Shown piece by piece: positions 43,300-51,731 of a DNA stretch of 64,000 nt (its first letter is position 1; each line of letters starts with the position of its first letter). The stretch comes from Rubellicoccus peritrichatus (GTDB taxonomy: Bacteria; Verrucomicrobiota; Verrucomicrobiia; Opitutales; Cerasicoccaceae). Position numbers and translations under genes: made by a program. The DNA lies in the NCBI RefSeq assembly GCF_033100135.1, contig NZ_CP136920.1, positions 1,798,001-1,862,000 on the forward strand. The letters run 5' to 3'. The notes under the pieces were generated by a model, which saw nothing but the letters and a program-made list of their open reading frames with translations, was not told the DNA's origin and made no database searches.

Positions 43300-44658
43300 A
43301 TGGGAAACAGTTTACTCGACCCGGTACCGCCGAATCCTGAGCATGTCCTTGCGGTTGGTGATTTCACTCGGCGCATTAAGGACTTGCTTGAAGGCGGGCT
43401 CCCGGCTTGCTGGGTGAGGGGTGAGGTCAGCAACTTACGCAAGCAGCAAAGCGGGCATATATATTTCACGCTGAAGGATCGTGAGAGCCAATTACCCTGC
43501 GTTATGTTTCGTGGTGATGCGATGCGGCAGAGCGTGGACATGGCAGATGGGCAGCAGCTCATCGTCCATGGTGCGATTAGCGTTTATGAGCCACATGGAC
43601 GCTACCAGTTGATTTGCCGGGAGTTGGTTGAAGACGGAGCCGGGCGGCTTCAACAGGAGTTTGAGCGACTGAAAAAGAAACTTGCTGACGAAGGTCTTTT
43701 CTCTTCTGAACGCAAGAAGCCGATTCCTGTCTTGCCCAAAACCGTTGCTTTCGTGACCTCGCCGACCGGGGCAGCGATTCGTGATTTTCTCAGTATCATG
43801 AAGCGTCGTTCCTGGTGTGGGCGCATCATCATTCTGCCGGCAAAAGTTCAGGGTGTGGGTGCCTCCGATGAAATTGTGGAGCGGATTCAGGATGCTCAGG
43901 CAATTGGGGATATTGATCTGTTGGTTGTTGGCCGGGGAGGAGGAAGCCTCGAAGACCTGTGGTGCTTCAATGAAGAAAAAGTTGCCCGCTCAGTTGCGGC
44001 TTGTTCGATACCGACCATTTCCGCTGTGGGGCATGAGATTGACTTTACGCTGTCCGACTTTGCGGCAGATAAACGAGCCGAAACACCTTCGGCTGCTGCC
44101 GAGTTGATTTCGAGCGCATACTTGAATTGCTCCGAGCGTGTGGCCAAGGCTGCTGATGCTTTGATTGATGCACCTGCATATTATTTTGAAAGACGCTGGA
44201 GTCAGGTCGGTCTTCTTGCTGAACGCATGCGAAGCGCTTCACCTGAGCGTCGGATTGAGCAAAGTAGTTTGCGCCTGGATGATCTTGCAAGTCGTTTGAC
44301 TATGGCAGCGCGCGAGCACTTACATGAGCGCAGTGTGGAGCTTGGGAATATTATTCAACGCTTGCATGCATTTTCTCCGGAACGCCGGATCGAGTTGGCG
44401 CGACTTCAGTTGAAGGACATGGAACGTCGTTTCAATCTTCTGATTAAAACGTCCTTAACGCCCAAAGCGGAACGTCTGGCCGCCGTTCGCCATCGTTTAG
44501 AGAATGCAAGTCTCCACCGCACACTTGCACGTGGATTTGTAGTGGCACGTGATGCAAAAGGTGAACTCGTAACCAGGAAGGCCGGACTGTCCAAGGGCGA
44601 CACCCTCGCTATTGATTTTGCCGACGGCGAAGTCCACACCGAGGTGAAGGCGTTTTAA
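43300..44658 (+). CDS. xseA: Exodeoxyribonuclease VII large subunit
   Basis: 452 aa. N-terminal OB-fold domain with LEGGLPACWVRGEVSNLRKQ, HIYFTLKDRESQLPCVMF and then the catalytic region: TVAFVTSPTGAAIRDFLSIM, ILPAKVQGVGASDEIVERI, LLVVGRGGGSLEDLWCFNEE, ISAVGHEIDFTLSDFAAD and RAETPSAAAELI. The coiled-coil C-terminal third includes ERRIEQSSLRLDDLASRL-type repeats. It degrades single-stranded DNA with XseB, which is not adjacent here. 217 bases upstream hold no supported gene. Confidence 0.96.
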   Translation: MGNSLLDPVPPNPEHVLAVGDFTRRIKDLLEGGLPACWVRGEVSNLRKQQSGHIYFTLKDRESQLPCVMFRGDAMRQSVDMADGQQLIVHGAISVYEPHGRYQLICRELVEDGAGRLQQEFERLKKKLADEGLFSSERKKPIPVLPKTVAFVTSPTGAAIRDFLSIMKRRSWCGRIIILPAKVQGVGASDEIVERIQDAQAIGDIDLLVVGRGGGSLEDLWCFNEEKVARSVAACSIPTISAVGHEIDFTLSDFAADKRAETPSAAAELISSAYLNCSERVAKAADALIDAPAYYFERRWSQVGLLAERMRSASPERRIEQSSLRLDDLASRLTMAAREHLHERSVELGNIIQRLHAFSPERRIELARLQLKDMERRFNLLIKTSLTPKAERLAAVRHRLENASLHRTLARGFVVARDAKGELVTRKAGLSKGDTLAIDFADGEVHTEVKAF

Positions 44659-44679
44659 GCTCCTTCGACAAATAATGCT

Positions 44680-46005
44680 CTAGAGCGAAGTATCGACGGT
44701 AATGGTTTTTTCGGTTGTCTGATTGATAAATGTAGAGACGCCTGAGGCTGTGCCATCATAAGTTAACCAGTCGCCGGTTGATGTTTGAAAGAAGCTTGGG
44801 AATGCGCTGTCGCTTGTCCAAAGCCAGCCCAGGGTTTCCTGGTGTAGGTGAATGCTGGAAGAGCTGTCTCCATCACTCAGTAACCAGCCGAGGTCAGAAT
44901 GATATACCCATGGACCACCGGGATGATATACATGGCCAAACCAGTTATAGGTGGACCATCCATTTTCATAGGCATCCCAGTTTGCCCAGGCCGCAGGGGC
45001 GAATTTAGCGGTAATGGTTTTATCATTATCCATGACAACGTTTGCAGGGTTGTCTGTGCTGGTGAGGTCACCTTCCCATCCAACAAAACTATAACCATTG
45101 TCTGCATTGGCAAAAAGATTTGCTGTCGATCCACTTTGAAAATACGTACTTGGGTATCCAGCACCGGTTCCTTCTCCGGAGTCGTTGACAGTAAGGCTGT
45201 AGCGGGTGCTTGATGGTGTGAAATCTGGATCGAATCGCCCTACAACCATATGGAAGTCCGCGTTGTTGTTTGGATTACCTTGTGCATAGGTTGTCGACTC
45301 TGACTCAAGGCTCCAAGTCATCGCTGCAATGGAACCGTCTGACATGGTATAGAAACGAATCGTCCCACTACCGAAGCCTTCGTAAAAGCCACCGTCGTCT
45401 TTGTGACGTGTGTCATCTGGTCCATGTCCAGAGGTTGACTCATCGTAAATCTTTACCGACCATTGCTGATAGACATTATCTCCCGTCGCACCGAATGGTA
45501 GGATCGGATCTGAAGCAGTTATTTGCTTAGGTGCTTCAGCCATAATCATAACATGCCCAGTGTCGCCGTTATCGATTGGGTTGTTCTTTCCATACTTGAG
45601 TGCTATGATATCGCCGCCAGTCGCATCAGCGAGGTTTGTTATTTGCAGAAAGCCATTGCTCATGAATATTTGATCATGAAAGTCTGTAGCTTTGGGGCGA
45701 GAATCCAGCATCCAGCTCGAGAAGAAATTGCTGTCAAATTTGCTGTCGTAGTGATTGAGGAGAGCGAGGGCCAGACCACTGCAGTCTGTTTTACAAATGG
45801 AATCACTACCATTCCATTGAACAGGTGCCGGGCTATCCCATGGGTTGGCGTGAACATAAGTTGTTTTGCCGGAACTGTATGGCTCAACTCCAGTAAGCAG
45901 ATCGGAGAGATCGCTGACCAGAGTTGTATTGGCGTCACCAGCAGCCCCGAAGACTTGCGTGGTAAAAATGAGTGTGGAAATTGCTAAGTAGTGTATGTGG
46001 TTCAT
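44680..46005 (-). CDS. Exported papain-fold (NlpC/P60-like) protein with InlB-type and WxxG repeats
   Basis: 441 aa. Signal peptide (MNHIHYLAISTLIFTTQVFG). Residues about 50-200 look like a diverged NlpC/P60 or CHAP-type cysteine peptidase, with Cys in KTDCSGLALALL (C75) and His in NGDTGHVMIMAEAP (H151). Residues about 265-335 form a divergent InlB B-repeat (FVGWEGDLTSTDNPANVVMD, KTITAKFAP). The C-terminal 100 residues are aromatic and Trp/Gly-rich (GPWVYHSDLGWLLSDG, ETLGWLWTSD), a module I associate with Opitutia surface proteins. Function unknown; cell-wall or exported peptidase is a guess. Confidence 0.72.
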   Translation of the reverse strand: MNHIHYLAISTLIFTTQVFGAAGDANTTLVSDLSDLLTGVEPYSSGKTTYVHANPWDSPAPVQWNGSDSICKTDCSGLALALLNHYDSKFDSNFFSSWMLDSRPKATDFHDQIFMSNGFLQITNLADATGGDIIALKYGKNNPIDNGDTGHVMIMAEAPKQITASDPILPFGATGDNVYQQWSVKIYDESTSGHGPDDTRHKDDGGFYEGFGSGTIRFYTMSDGSIAAMTWSLESESTTYAQGNPNNNADFHMVVGRFDPDFTPSSTRYSLTVNDSGEGTGAGYPSTYFQSGSTANLFANADNGYSFVGWEGDLTSTDNPANVVMDNDKTITAKFAPAAWANWDAYENGWSTYNWFGHVYHPGGPWVYHSDLGWLLSDGDSSSSIHLHQETLGWLWTSDSAFPSFFQTSTGDWLTYDGTASGVSTFINQTTEKTITVDTSL

Positions 46006-46114
46006 CTTGGTAGTGAGTGCTGTAAGTTGGTTGATTTATTCCACTTTCTAGGAAAAATAAAGACTTATTGTTAAGCTTTAAATGCTTCAAATTGTTGGCT
46101 AATATTATGACTGT

Positions 46115-48445
46115 TTACAGAGACTTCAAGAATTCGATCACGGAATCCTGCTCTTCCTGAGTCATTGCTTCGAAAGCCTGTTTGGATGCTTCGGCTTCGC
46201 CGCCATGCCAGAGGATTGCTTCAGTTAAGTTGCGCGCTCGTCCGTCGTGAAGGTAGGCTTCGCCTTCGCTGACGCCATCCGTCAAGCCGATGCCCCATAG
46301 TGGTGGAGTTCGCCATTCACTTCCTGAAGCGGAACCTTCAGTAAGATTATCAGCCAGGCCAGGACCCATATCGTGCAGGAGCAAATTAGTATAGGGATGG
46401 ATCACTTGATTTCGCAGCTCGGCGTGGGGATGATAGGCTGACGTGGTGAAACTCGGTGTGTGGCAGTCCGTGCATTTGGCGGAGTGAAACAGTGTTCTGC
46501 CTTGAATGACATCCGGGTCGTCGAGATCGCGCTGAGCACGTACACCGAGTAGCGAAATGTATGTGGTTAAATCTTTTAGGTGAGCTTCACTTAACTCGGC
46601 ATCGGAATCACCAGCATCGCTTTGAACTGAACCGAGGTCAGGATTTGGAAAGACGGATGTCATCACGCCCATGTCGGTGTTCAAGGCAGCTGCCACTTGC
46701 GAGCGGACTGAAGATTGGCCTGCCTTCCATCCAAAACGTCCGACTCTCTGTTCGTTTGTTTCAGGATCAGTGACAATACTCAGGCGACCAGAGATGCCAT
46801 CGCCGTTACTGTCATCCGGGTCGGCAAGGGCTTGTAGTGAACTTTCCGGAATGGCTTCGAGCAGTCCCATGCCAACGAGTTGTGGAGCGATGCGTGCGGA
46901 GAATTGAGGAGGCTCAATTCCGTTGAAATCATAATCAGGTGAACGCAGGCCATCTGCTTCTATCCAGTTCGCAATAACTGCACTGCCTTCCGGATCCTCC
47001 CCGATAGAACGTGGTTGCAGGACTGATCCTAATTCGGGGTGAGGGTTGTCATTACCATCACCAACTTTGATGACGTATTGATCCAATGTACTGTTGAGGT
47101 CTGGTGGTAGAGCACGGCCATTTTTTGTATGACAGGCAACGCATGAGCGATTGATGTAACGCGTGCCGAGCATGCCGGAGAGTTCGGTGAAATCCGGATT
47201 GTCTGTTCCTTCATCATGAGAGCCATCACCAAAGTCTGTATGATGCACCCGTCGGCCAAGGACAAAAGGCTGTCCATTGATATTAGAAAGATTTGTTGCC
47301 ATCTGCATGAAGTGATTATCCGGCTCACCTGAGTACATGTAGGGGAGGGTCGTCAGTCCGCCGAGCCAGCCCTCCTCTGGAATCGGATAAGAGTCTTCGA
47401 GCTCTGTGGTCGGGTCGCCAAAGACACCGCGTGTTTCCCATGGAACCAAACCCTGGCCTACGATATATAAGTATGTTGTCCCATAATAGTTTTCTCTGCC
47501 GTTGGGTGGCTCGTCGAGGAACTGGCTGATTTCGAATTCCAATCGATCACCAACCTGCAGTGGTCGGTTTTCTTTGTCGTTGTAGGTCACCGTACGAATC
47601 CAATGGGTGTCGTCTATGCGATCCATGGAACCGTTATTGAAATATTCTGCCACGGTGTTGACTCCACGGTAGAAGAAGCGGAGTTCGGCCTGGTCTTCTT
47701 TGAACTTCCAAAGGCTTTCGACGTTGAAAGTGACTGTGCTGCCGCCCTTGCCAACCGTGTCCACGATTTCCACGGCGGCCGTGCGATGTTCCCAGTAAAA
47801 ACTCAGGTAGTGGTCGTAGGCTTCAAAATGATCTTCGCGTGCATGCCGATCACGTGCCCGGTCGGCGAAGTAGGTGTAAAGCGCTGTATCGGTTTCAATG
47901 GTCGTCGCTGGTTCCAGGGTTGTTTCGTTTGTAAAAAGCGGAACAAAAGCGTTGTTCGGATTCTCCACACGCAAGCGCACGACCTTGCGGTCAGTGACGC
48001 CATTTGAAATGGTTGCCGTTCTCTCTCCCAGGCCGCTGTTTCCCTGATCAACGCCGTCCACCGTCCAGCTTACCAAATCGACTGAGGTTTCTACGATGTA
48101 ATTAACATCGGCTCGCGCTCGATTGTAGCGAAGGAGCAGATTGTCGCCGTCCGATTCGAGTATGGGAACACCTTCAGTATCCGGGATTATCGGGTTGGTG
48201 CAGAGCGCATACTCAATTAAGTTTAGTAAGCCATCGCGGTCCGGGTCGGCCCGGTCGCTTCCTTGCCCGGCTCCATTTGGATCGTTGAAGTGTCCTTGCC
48301 GCCAGCTTGCGATATCAGTGTAAGGGTCATTCTCGATCGCGTTTAAAGATAAAGTTACCGAGGTAATTGCAATGGAGGTAAGAGCTGAGTGCGCAGCCAA
48401 GCGTAATGCGCCCGAAAAGCGTTCAATGGATTTTAGCCGAAGCAT
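46115..48445 (-). CDS. Di-heme oxidoreductase family protein (DHOR-like)
   Basis: 776 aa, exported (hydrophobic N-terminus about 18-38). An early segment DPDRDGLLNLIEYALCTNP is the calcium-binding-like block common in Verrucomicrobia exported proteins. The C-terminal half has two c-type heme sites, CVACHTKNG (about 433) and CTDCHTPSF (about 656), with LGTRYINRS and LHDGRARNLTEAILWHGGEA typical of the di-heme oxidoreductase (DUF1111) family. These resemble bacterial cytochrome c peroxidases; the natural substrate is unknown. Much longer than simple DHORs because of the about 300-residue N-terminal region. Confidence 0.88.
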   Translation of the reverse strand: MLRLKSIERFSGALRLAAHSALTSIAITSVTLSLNAIENDPYTDIASWRQGHFNDPNGAGQGSDRADPDRDGLLNLIEYALCTNPIIPDTEGVPILESDGDNLLLRYNRARADVNYIVETSVDLVSWTVDGVDQGNSGLGERTATISNGVTDRKVVRLRVENPNNAFVPLFTNETTLEPATTIETDTALYTYFADRARDRHAREDHFEAYDHYLSFYWEHRTAAVEIVDTVGKGGSTVTFNVESLWKFKEDQAELRFFYRGVNTVAEYFNNGSMDRIDDTHWIRTVTYNDKENRPLQVGDRLEFEISQFLDEPPNGRENYYGTTYLYIVGQGLVPWETRGVFGDPTTELEDSYPIPEEGWLGGLTTLPYMYSGEPDNHFMQMATNLSNINGQPFVLGRRVHHTDFGDGSHDEGTDNPDFTELSGMLGTRYINRSCVACHTKNGRALPPDLNSTLDQYVIKVGDGNDNPHPELGSVLQPRSIGEDPEGSAVIANWIEADGLRSPDYDFNGIEPPQFSARIAPQLVGMGLLEAIPESSLQALADPDDSNGDGISGRLSIVTDPETNEQRVGRFGWKAGQSSVRSQVAAALNTDMGVMTSVFPNPDLGSVQSDAGDSDAELSEAHLKDLTTYISLLGVRAQRDLDDPDVIQGRTLFHSAKCTDCHTPSFTTSAYHPHAELRNQVIHPYTNLLLHDMGPGLADNLTEGSASGSEWRTPPLWGIGLTDGVSEGEAYLHDGRARNLTEAILWHGGEAEASKQAFEAMTQEEQDSVIEFLKSL

Positions 48446-48582
48446 AGTGGTAGAAACTTACAGGGTTAAAGGGAGCCGTAATTGTTCTCTTGGATAAGAG
48501 TCCAGCCCTTGGGGTATATTCCCTGTTTTTTTGAAAAAATAAACTTAATCCAGGTCGCTTGGGCAGTTAAGGCCTATCAGCT

Positions 48583-50763
48583 TTACTCGACCCAGCCAAG
48601 CACGTTGCGGATAACGCTCCAGCGCTTTGGAGCATCATTGGCACCTTCACCCAGGATCCAGTAGTCATAGATCTCCTGATAGCCGCTACTGCCTTTTTTG
48701 AGCAATATCCATGAATTAAAAAAGTCAGCCCATGCTTCATCCTGGCGTGCAATGGGAAAACCGAGTGGCATCGTAACTTTATCAGGTTGAGGAATAACAA
48801 CTGAGTACTTTGGATACAGTAAGGTCCAGGCCGAACCTGCCTGAGCACTTGCCAGGATTGCATCTGACTGTCCGCCGTCCTGCTCGAAGTAGTCACGATA
48901 GGATGTCACTTCGATCACATCAACATTGGGAAGGTGACGTTGTAAGGGACCTTTGAAAAAGCTGTCTTTGGTGACGGCTACTTTTATGTCTCTTAATTGG
49001 TTCAGCTTGTCGGAAGAATCAAAAAGTTCGCGATTTTTTTCGAGGACAATAAAGGCGAAAACCAGGTCCAGATAAGGAGTGGTGAAGCGCATTCTTTCAA
49101 GCCGCGCCGTATTCATGGCCAGCCCGCCGATGACAAAATCGACTTCCGCTCTTTCCAGACTTTGCTCGATGCCATCCTGTTGCACAGGAATGAATTCCGC
49201 TTCACATTTTAATTCGTGAGCCAGGAGCATGGCGAGGTCGACATCAAGCCCGACAAGCTCGTCCTTGTCGTTCCAGAAAACAAATGGCAGGCGGTCGGGC
49301 AGATAACCCACGCGCAGTTTTCTTTCCTCTTTGATGCGCTCAAGCCGTGATTCACGAGCTGTCAACAAAGGTGGTGGAGGTGGGGCTTCTTTGTAAACTG
49401 TGTATGGCCCGTCGTTCACCAGGAGATGCATGTTTGCGAGCTGCTTGTCTTTCTCATATTCGTTTTCAACTGCGACTTCGAAGTAGAGCCGTGTCAGGCC
49501 CAGCGAGAGGGCAACAATCATGATTGCCAGGGCCGAGTTTTTTACAATACGCACAGGCTTTATCTGTAAGCGACCAGTTACAGCACAGGTCACCACAAGG
49601 GTAAATGTAAGTAGATTCATGGCCGCCAGCAAAGTGGCAAAGCGCCCGTTGATCACACCGGTTACCAGGTAAAACTGGTAAAGATCGGTTGGGATGCTGT
49701 ATGTTTTGAGGAGAAAGGGAATCGCAACATCAACACTGCCAAACAAGCTGAAGAGCCCCGAGATGATGAACCCGGGATACTCCGTCAGTCCAATATTTGA
49801 GCCACTGAACCAGCCTGCGAATAGCACGAAAATCAGCATGATGAGCTTGCCCAGGTTTGGGAAATTAAACGACACGGGAATGACGACATCGACGTAGGCA
49901 TCGGTGTGTTCGTCTTCCTCGTCATACTTTTTGAACAGCTCCCGGCAGCCCTCGGTCAGCACCGGGAGGATAACAAACAAGTTTCCTGTCGTGAATCCGG
50001 TCAGCAGGGCATCCTTTGATATGCTGAGGATGTCGCGCATTTTGAAGGGAGTGACGGTCGAGACGAGTAAGGGGAGCACGTAAAAGGTCAGCACCACGGA
50101 AACGACGAGAAAGGAAACAATGTAGACTTGCAGCTTTGCCAGGTCACCCCAGGTCATCGTGCCGGCAGCTGATGCCGATATGGCAAACACACCGATGGGA
50201 GTCAGCTTAACCACGTAGCCGGTCACTTTTGTTAAAGCCTCGCTTAGGATTTTAAGACTATCAATCAGGGTTCCTTTTTCCTTAATCGAAATGAGGGCTA
50301 CGCCGACTGACAGGCTAAAAAGCACGACTGCTGGGATGACATTATTAGCCAGCGAGCTGAAAGGATTCGCCGGAATATACATTTCCAGAAAATCTACTTT
50401 TTGTTTCAGCTCCACCAAAGAGGAACTGAAAAAGGAGGCCGATTGCCAGGAGGGAAATGTGAGAGAGGTGGCCATAAAGATGACCATGCCGATGACCCAG
50501 AAGATGAGGAGCCAGCCAATGAGCCGGAGGGCGAGTTGTTTGGCCTGGGCGAAGTTGAGTCCGCCAATGCCCGTGATGAGCGAAATTGTGATGTAGGGAA
50601 GGATCGTCATCTGTAGGAGGCGAATGAACGCATCTCCCAGGATTTGAAGCTTGGCCGCGTACTCGCCAAGAAAAACACCCACCATGCCTCCCAGCACGAC
50701 TCCAATCAGAATCATGGTCGAGAGTGATAACTTCAGGGGAAATCTTTTTTGATTCTCTGCCAT
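48583..50763 (-). CDS. Dicarboxylate:cation symporter-type transporter fused to solute-binding domain
   Basis: 726 aa. Residues about 1-430 are a polytopic SDF/DAACS-type transporter (ILIGVVLGGMVGVFLGE, RLLQMTILPYITISLI). Residues about 475-720 are a family 3 periplasmic amino-acid-binding domain (RKLRVGYLPDRLPFVFWND, LVGLDVDLAMLLAHELKC, DFVIGGLAMNTARLERM). The serine-rich hairpin motif and the NMDGT motif of GltPh are replaced here by GFTTGNLFVILPVL and FNFPNLGKLIM, so the sodium coupling may differ. The binding domain would sit in the periplasm behind a membrane helix at about 400-425. Substrate unknown, probably an organic or amino acid. Confidence 0.87.
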   Translation of the reverse strand: MAENQKRFPLKLSLSTMILIGVVLGGMVGVFLGEYAAKLQILGDAFIRLLQMTILPYITISLITGIGGLNFAQAKQLALRLIGWLLIFWVIGMVIFMATSLTFPSWQSASFFSSSLVELKQKVDFLEMYIPANPFSSLANNVIPAVVLFSLSVGVALISIKEKGTLIDSLKILSEALTKVTGYVVKLTPIGVFAISASAAGTMTWGDLAKLQVYIVSFLVVSVVLTFYVLPLLVSTVTPFKMRDILSISKDALLTGFTTGNLFVILPVLTEGCRELFKKYDEEDEHTDAYVDVVIPVSFNFPNLGKLIMLIFVLFAGWFSGSNIGLTEYPGFIISGLFSLFGSVDVAIPFLLKTYSIPTDLYQFYLVTGVINGRFATLLAAMNLLTFTLVVTCAVTGRLQIKPVRIVKNSALAIMIVALSLGLTRLYFEVAVENEYEKDKQLANMHLLVNDGPYTVYKEAPPPPPLLTARESRLERIKEERKLRVGYLPDRLPFVFWNDKDELVGLDVDLAMLLAHELKCEAEFIPVQQDGIEQSLERAEVDFVIGGLAMNTARLERMRFTTPYLDLVFAFIVLEKNRELFDSSDKLNQLRDIKVAVTKDSFFKGPLQRHLPNVDVIEVTSYRDYFEQDGGQSDAILASAQAGSAWTLLYPKYSVVIPQPDKVTMPLGFPIARQDEAWADFFNSWILLKKGSSGYQEIYDYWILGEGANDAPKRWSVIRNVLGWVE

Positions 50764-50864
50764 TGCAGCGCCCTTAATGAAGCAATTGCAGTACCATGGT
50801 CAAGAGATTCAATTTGGCTGAATGCCGATTAGACTGGCGCTGTATTGTAACTCTTACGAAGTAC

Positions 50865-50894
50865 TTTAGCCACAGAGTCATAGAGAGCACAGAG
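50865..50894 (+). repeat. Half-copy of GxxExxY-type repeat arm
   Basis: TTTAGCCACAGAG then a CAYAGAG-like periodic run. Its first ten bases are identical to the left arm of the GxxExxY unit at 55416. No matching inverted arm was found close by, so it may be a solo arm or a decayed copy. Confidence 0.5.
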
Positions 50895-51279
50895 CAAAAA
50901 AATAAATATATTCTTTTTAACCACGGGTGAAATACGGATTTCCGTTGAGATGAGAGCCGGAGGGGTCATGTCAATAATTCAAATATTTACCTCAATCTGC
51001 GGGCAGAATTGCCTAAAGACGTGCAGTTCAATCAGTTAAAAATGAGTGCGCATTTATTCACTTTTTTATTGCATGACGAAGGCAGAAATGTTCTACTGAC
51101 TGCATGAAAAACTCATCGCCATCGAGTCGTCTATTGTTCACGCCTTTGTCTCTGCTTTCGGGCAGGGAAACCTGCTTTCATGATACGCAGCGGGGTGTTT
51201 GCGCGGATTGTGGAGCACCCTTTGGAGGCCGGTTTTCCATGCGACCGCTGCCTGTTGGATTTGATCCAATCTAGGTTCA

Positions 51280-51364
51280 GCCCGGGAACGAAACGCTAAG
51301 CACTACTAAACGCTTATGCTGAGTAATCATTCAGCACTCAGCACTTAGCGTTTCGTTCCCGGGC
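51280..51364. repeat. Palindromic element with perfect 21-bp arms
   Basis: Left arm 51280-51300 (GCCCGGGAACGAAACGC then TAAG) and right arm 51344-51364 are perfect reverse complements over 21 bases. The 43-base centre has its own 6-bp inverted repeat TGCTGA/TCAGCA. There is no T-run, so it is not a terminator; it resembles a REP/MITE-like non-coding repeat. Confidence 0.85.
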
Positions 51365-51516
51365 GAAGCCCCGTGATTAGTATCGGATGGTACGCTTAGG
51401 TGGTCCCGTAGTTGGGATTAAACCGTTTTGACGGCTACAATGAGCAAGAGAGCACATTGGGCGGTCTCTTCGGCCACTTTCTCTCGATTCCGAAAAGACA
51501 CGGAGATGTTAAAAGG

Positions 51517-51533
51517 CTGCCCAGGACGGGCAG
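51517..51533. repeat. Small GC hairpin
   Basis: CTGCCC-AGGAC-GGGCAG followed, after four bases, by a T-rich run on the + strand. It could act as a weak terminator of any + strand transcript crossing the region, but no + strand gene ends here. Confidence 0.35.
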
Positions 51534-51621
51534 TGTCGTTTTTACAGTTTTTAGGAGGTAGTACTTAGCCTCCAGGGCGTGGCTTGCAGCTTTTAGAATT
51601 CACTTTGATAAAATGATTTCT

Positions 51622-51671
51622 ACCACGAAGACACGGAGTTTGTACCTCTGTGCTTCTGTGTCCTCCGTGGT
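51622..51671. repeat. Gene-less inverted arm pair (mini GxxExxY-type element)
   Basis: Left arm ACCACGAAGACACGGAG (51622-51638) and right arm 51646-51671, which on the minus strand reads ACCACGGAGGACACAG and onward. The arms face each other as do those around the GxxExxY gene at 55459, but only seven bases separate them. The hairpin is imperfect. Confidence 0.6.
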
Positions 51672-51731
51672 GAACTTTATCTTTTATTTAGAATGGGTAT
51701 GAAAAGAGGGCAGGCTTGTTACAAGTCGCTG

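Larger units (their letters stand above)
50764..51731. other. 970-base repeat-rich intergenic region
   Basis: No supported gene lies here. It holds a half-element resembling the GxxExxY repeat arm (50865-50894), a large 21-bp-arm palindrome (51280-51364), a small GC hairpin (51517-51533) and an inverted arm pair (51622-51671). A 56-codon frame at 51104-51274 with a CADCG motif lacks a ribosome site. The density of inverted repeats suggests an accumulation site for small non-coding mobile repeats. Confidence 0.7.

Noticed and set aside
43136-43417. 93-codon + strand ORF overlapping the start of xseA
   Set aside because: It overlaps the conserved N-terminus of xseA in another frame; the sequence shows no domain or ribosome site.
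51104-51274. 56-codon ORF with a CADCG motif in the repeat-rich intergenic region
   Set aside because: There is no ribosome site, the frame runs up to the large palindrome, and the Cys pair alone is weak evidence; it may be a decayed fragment.
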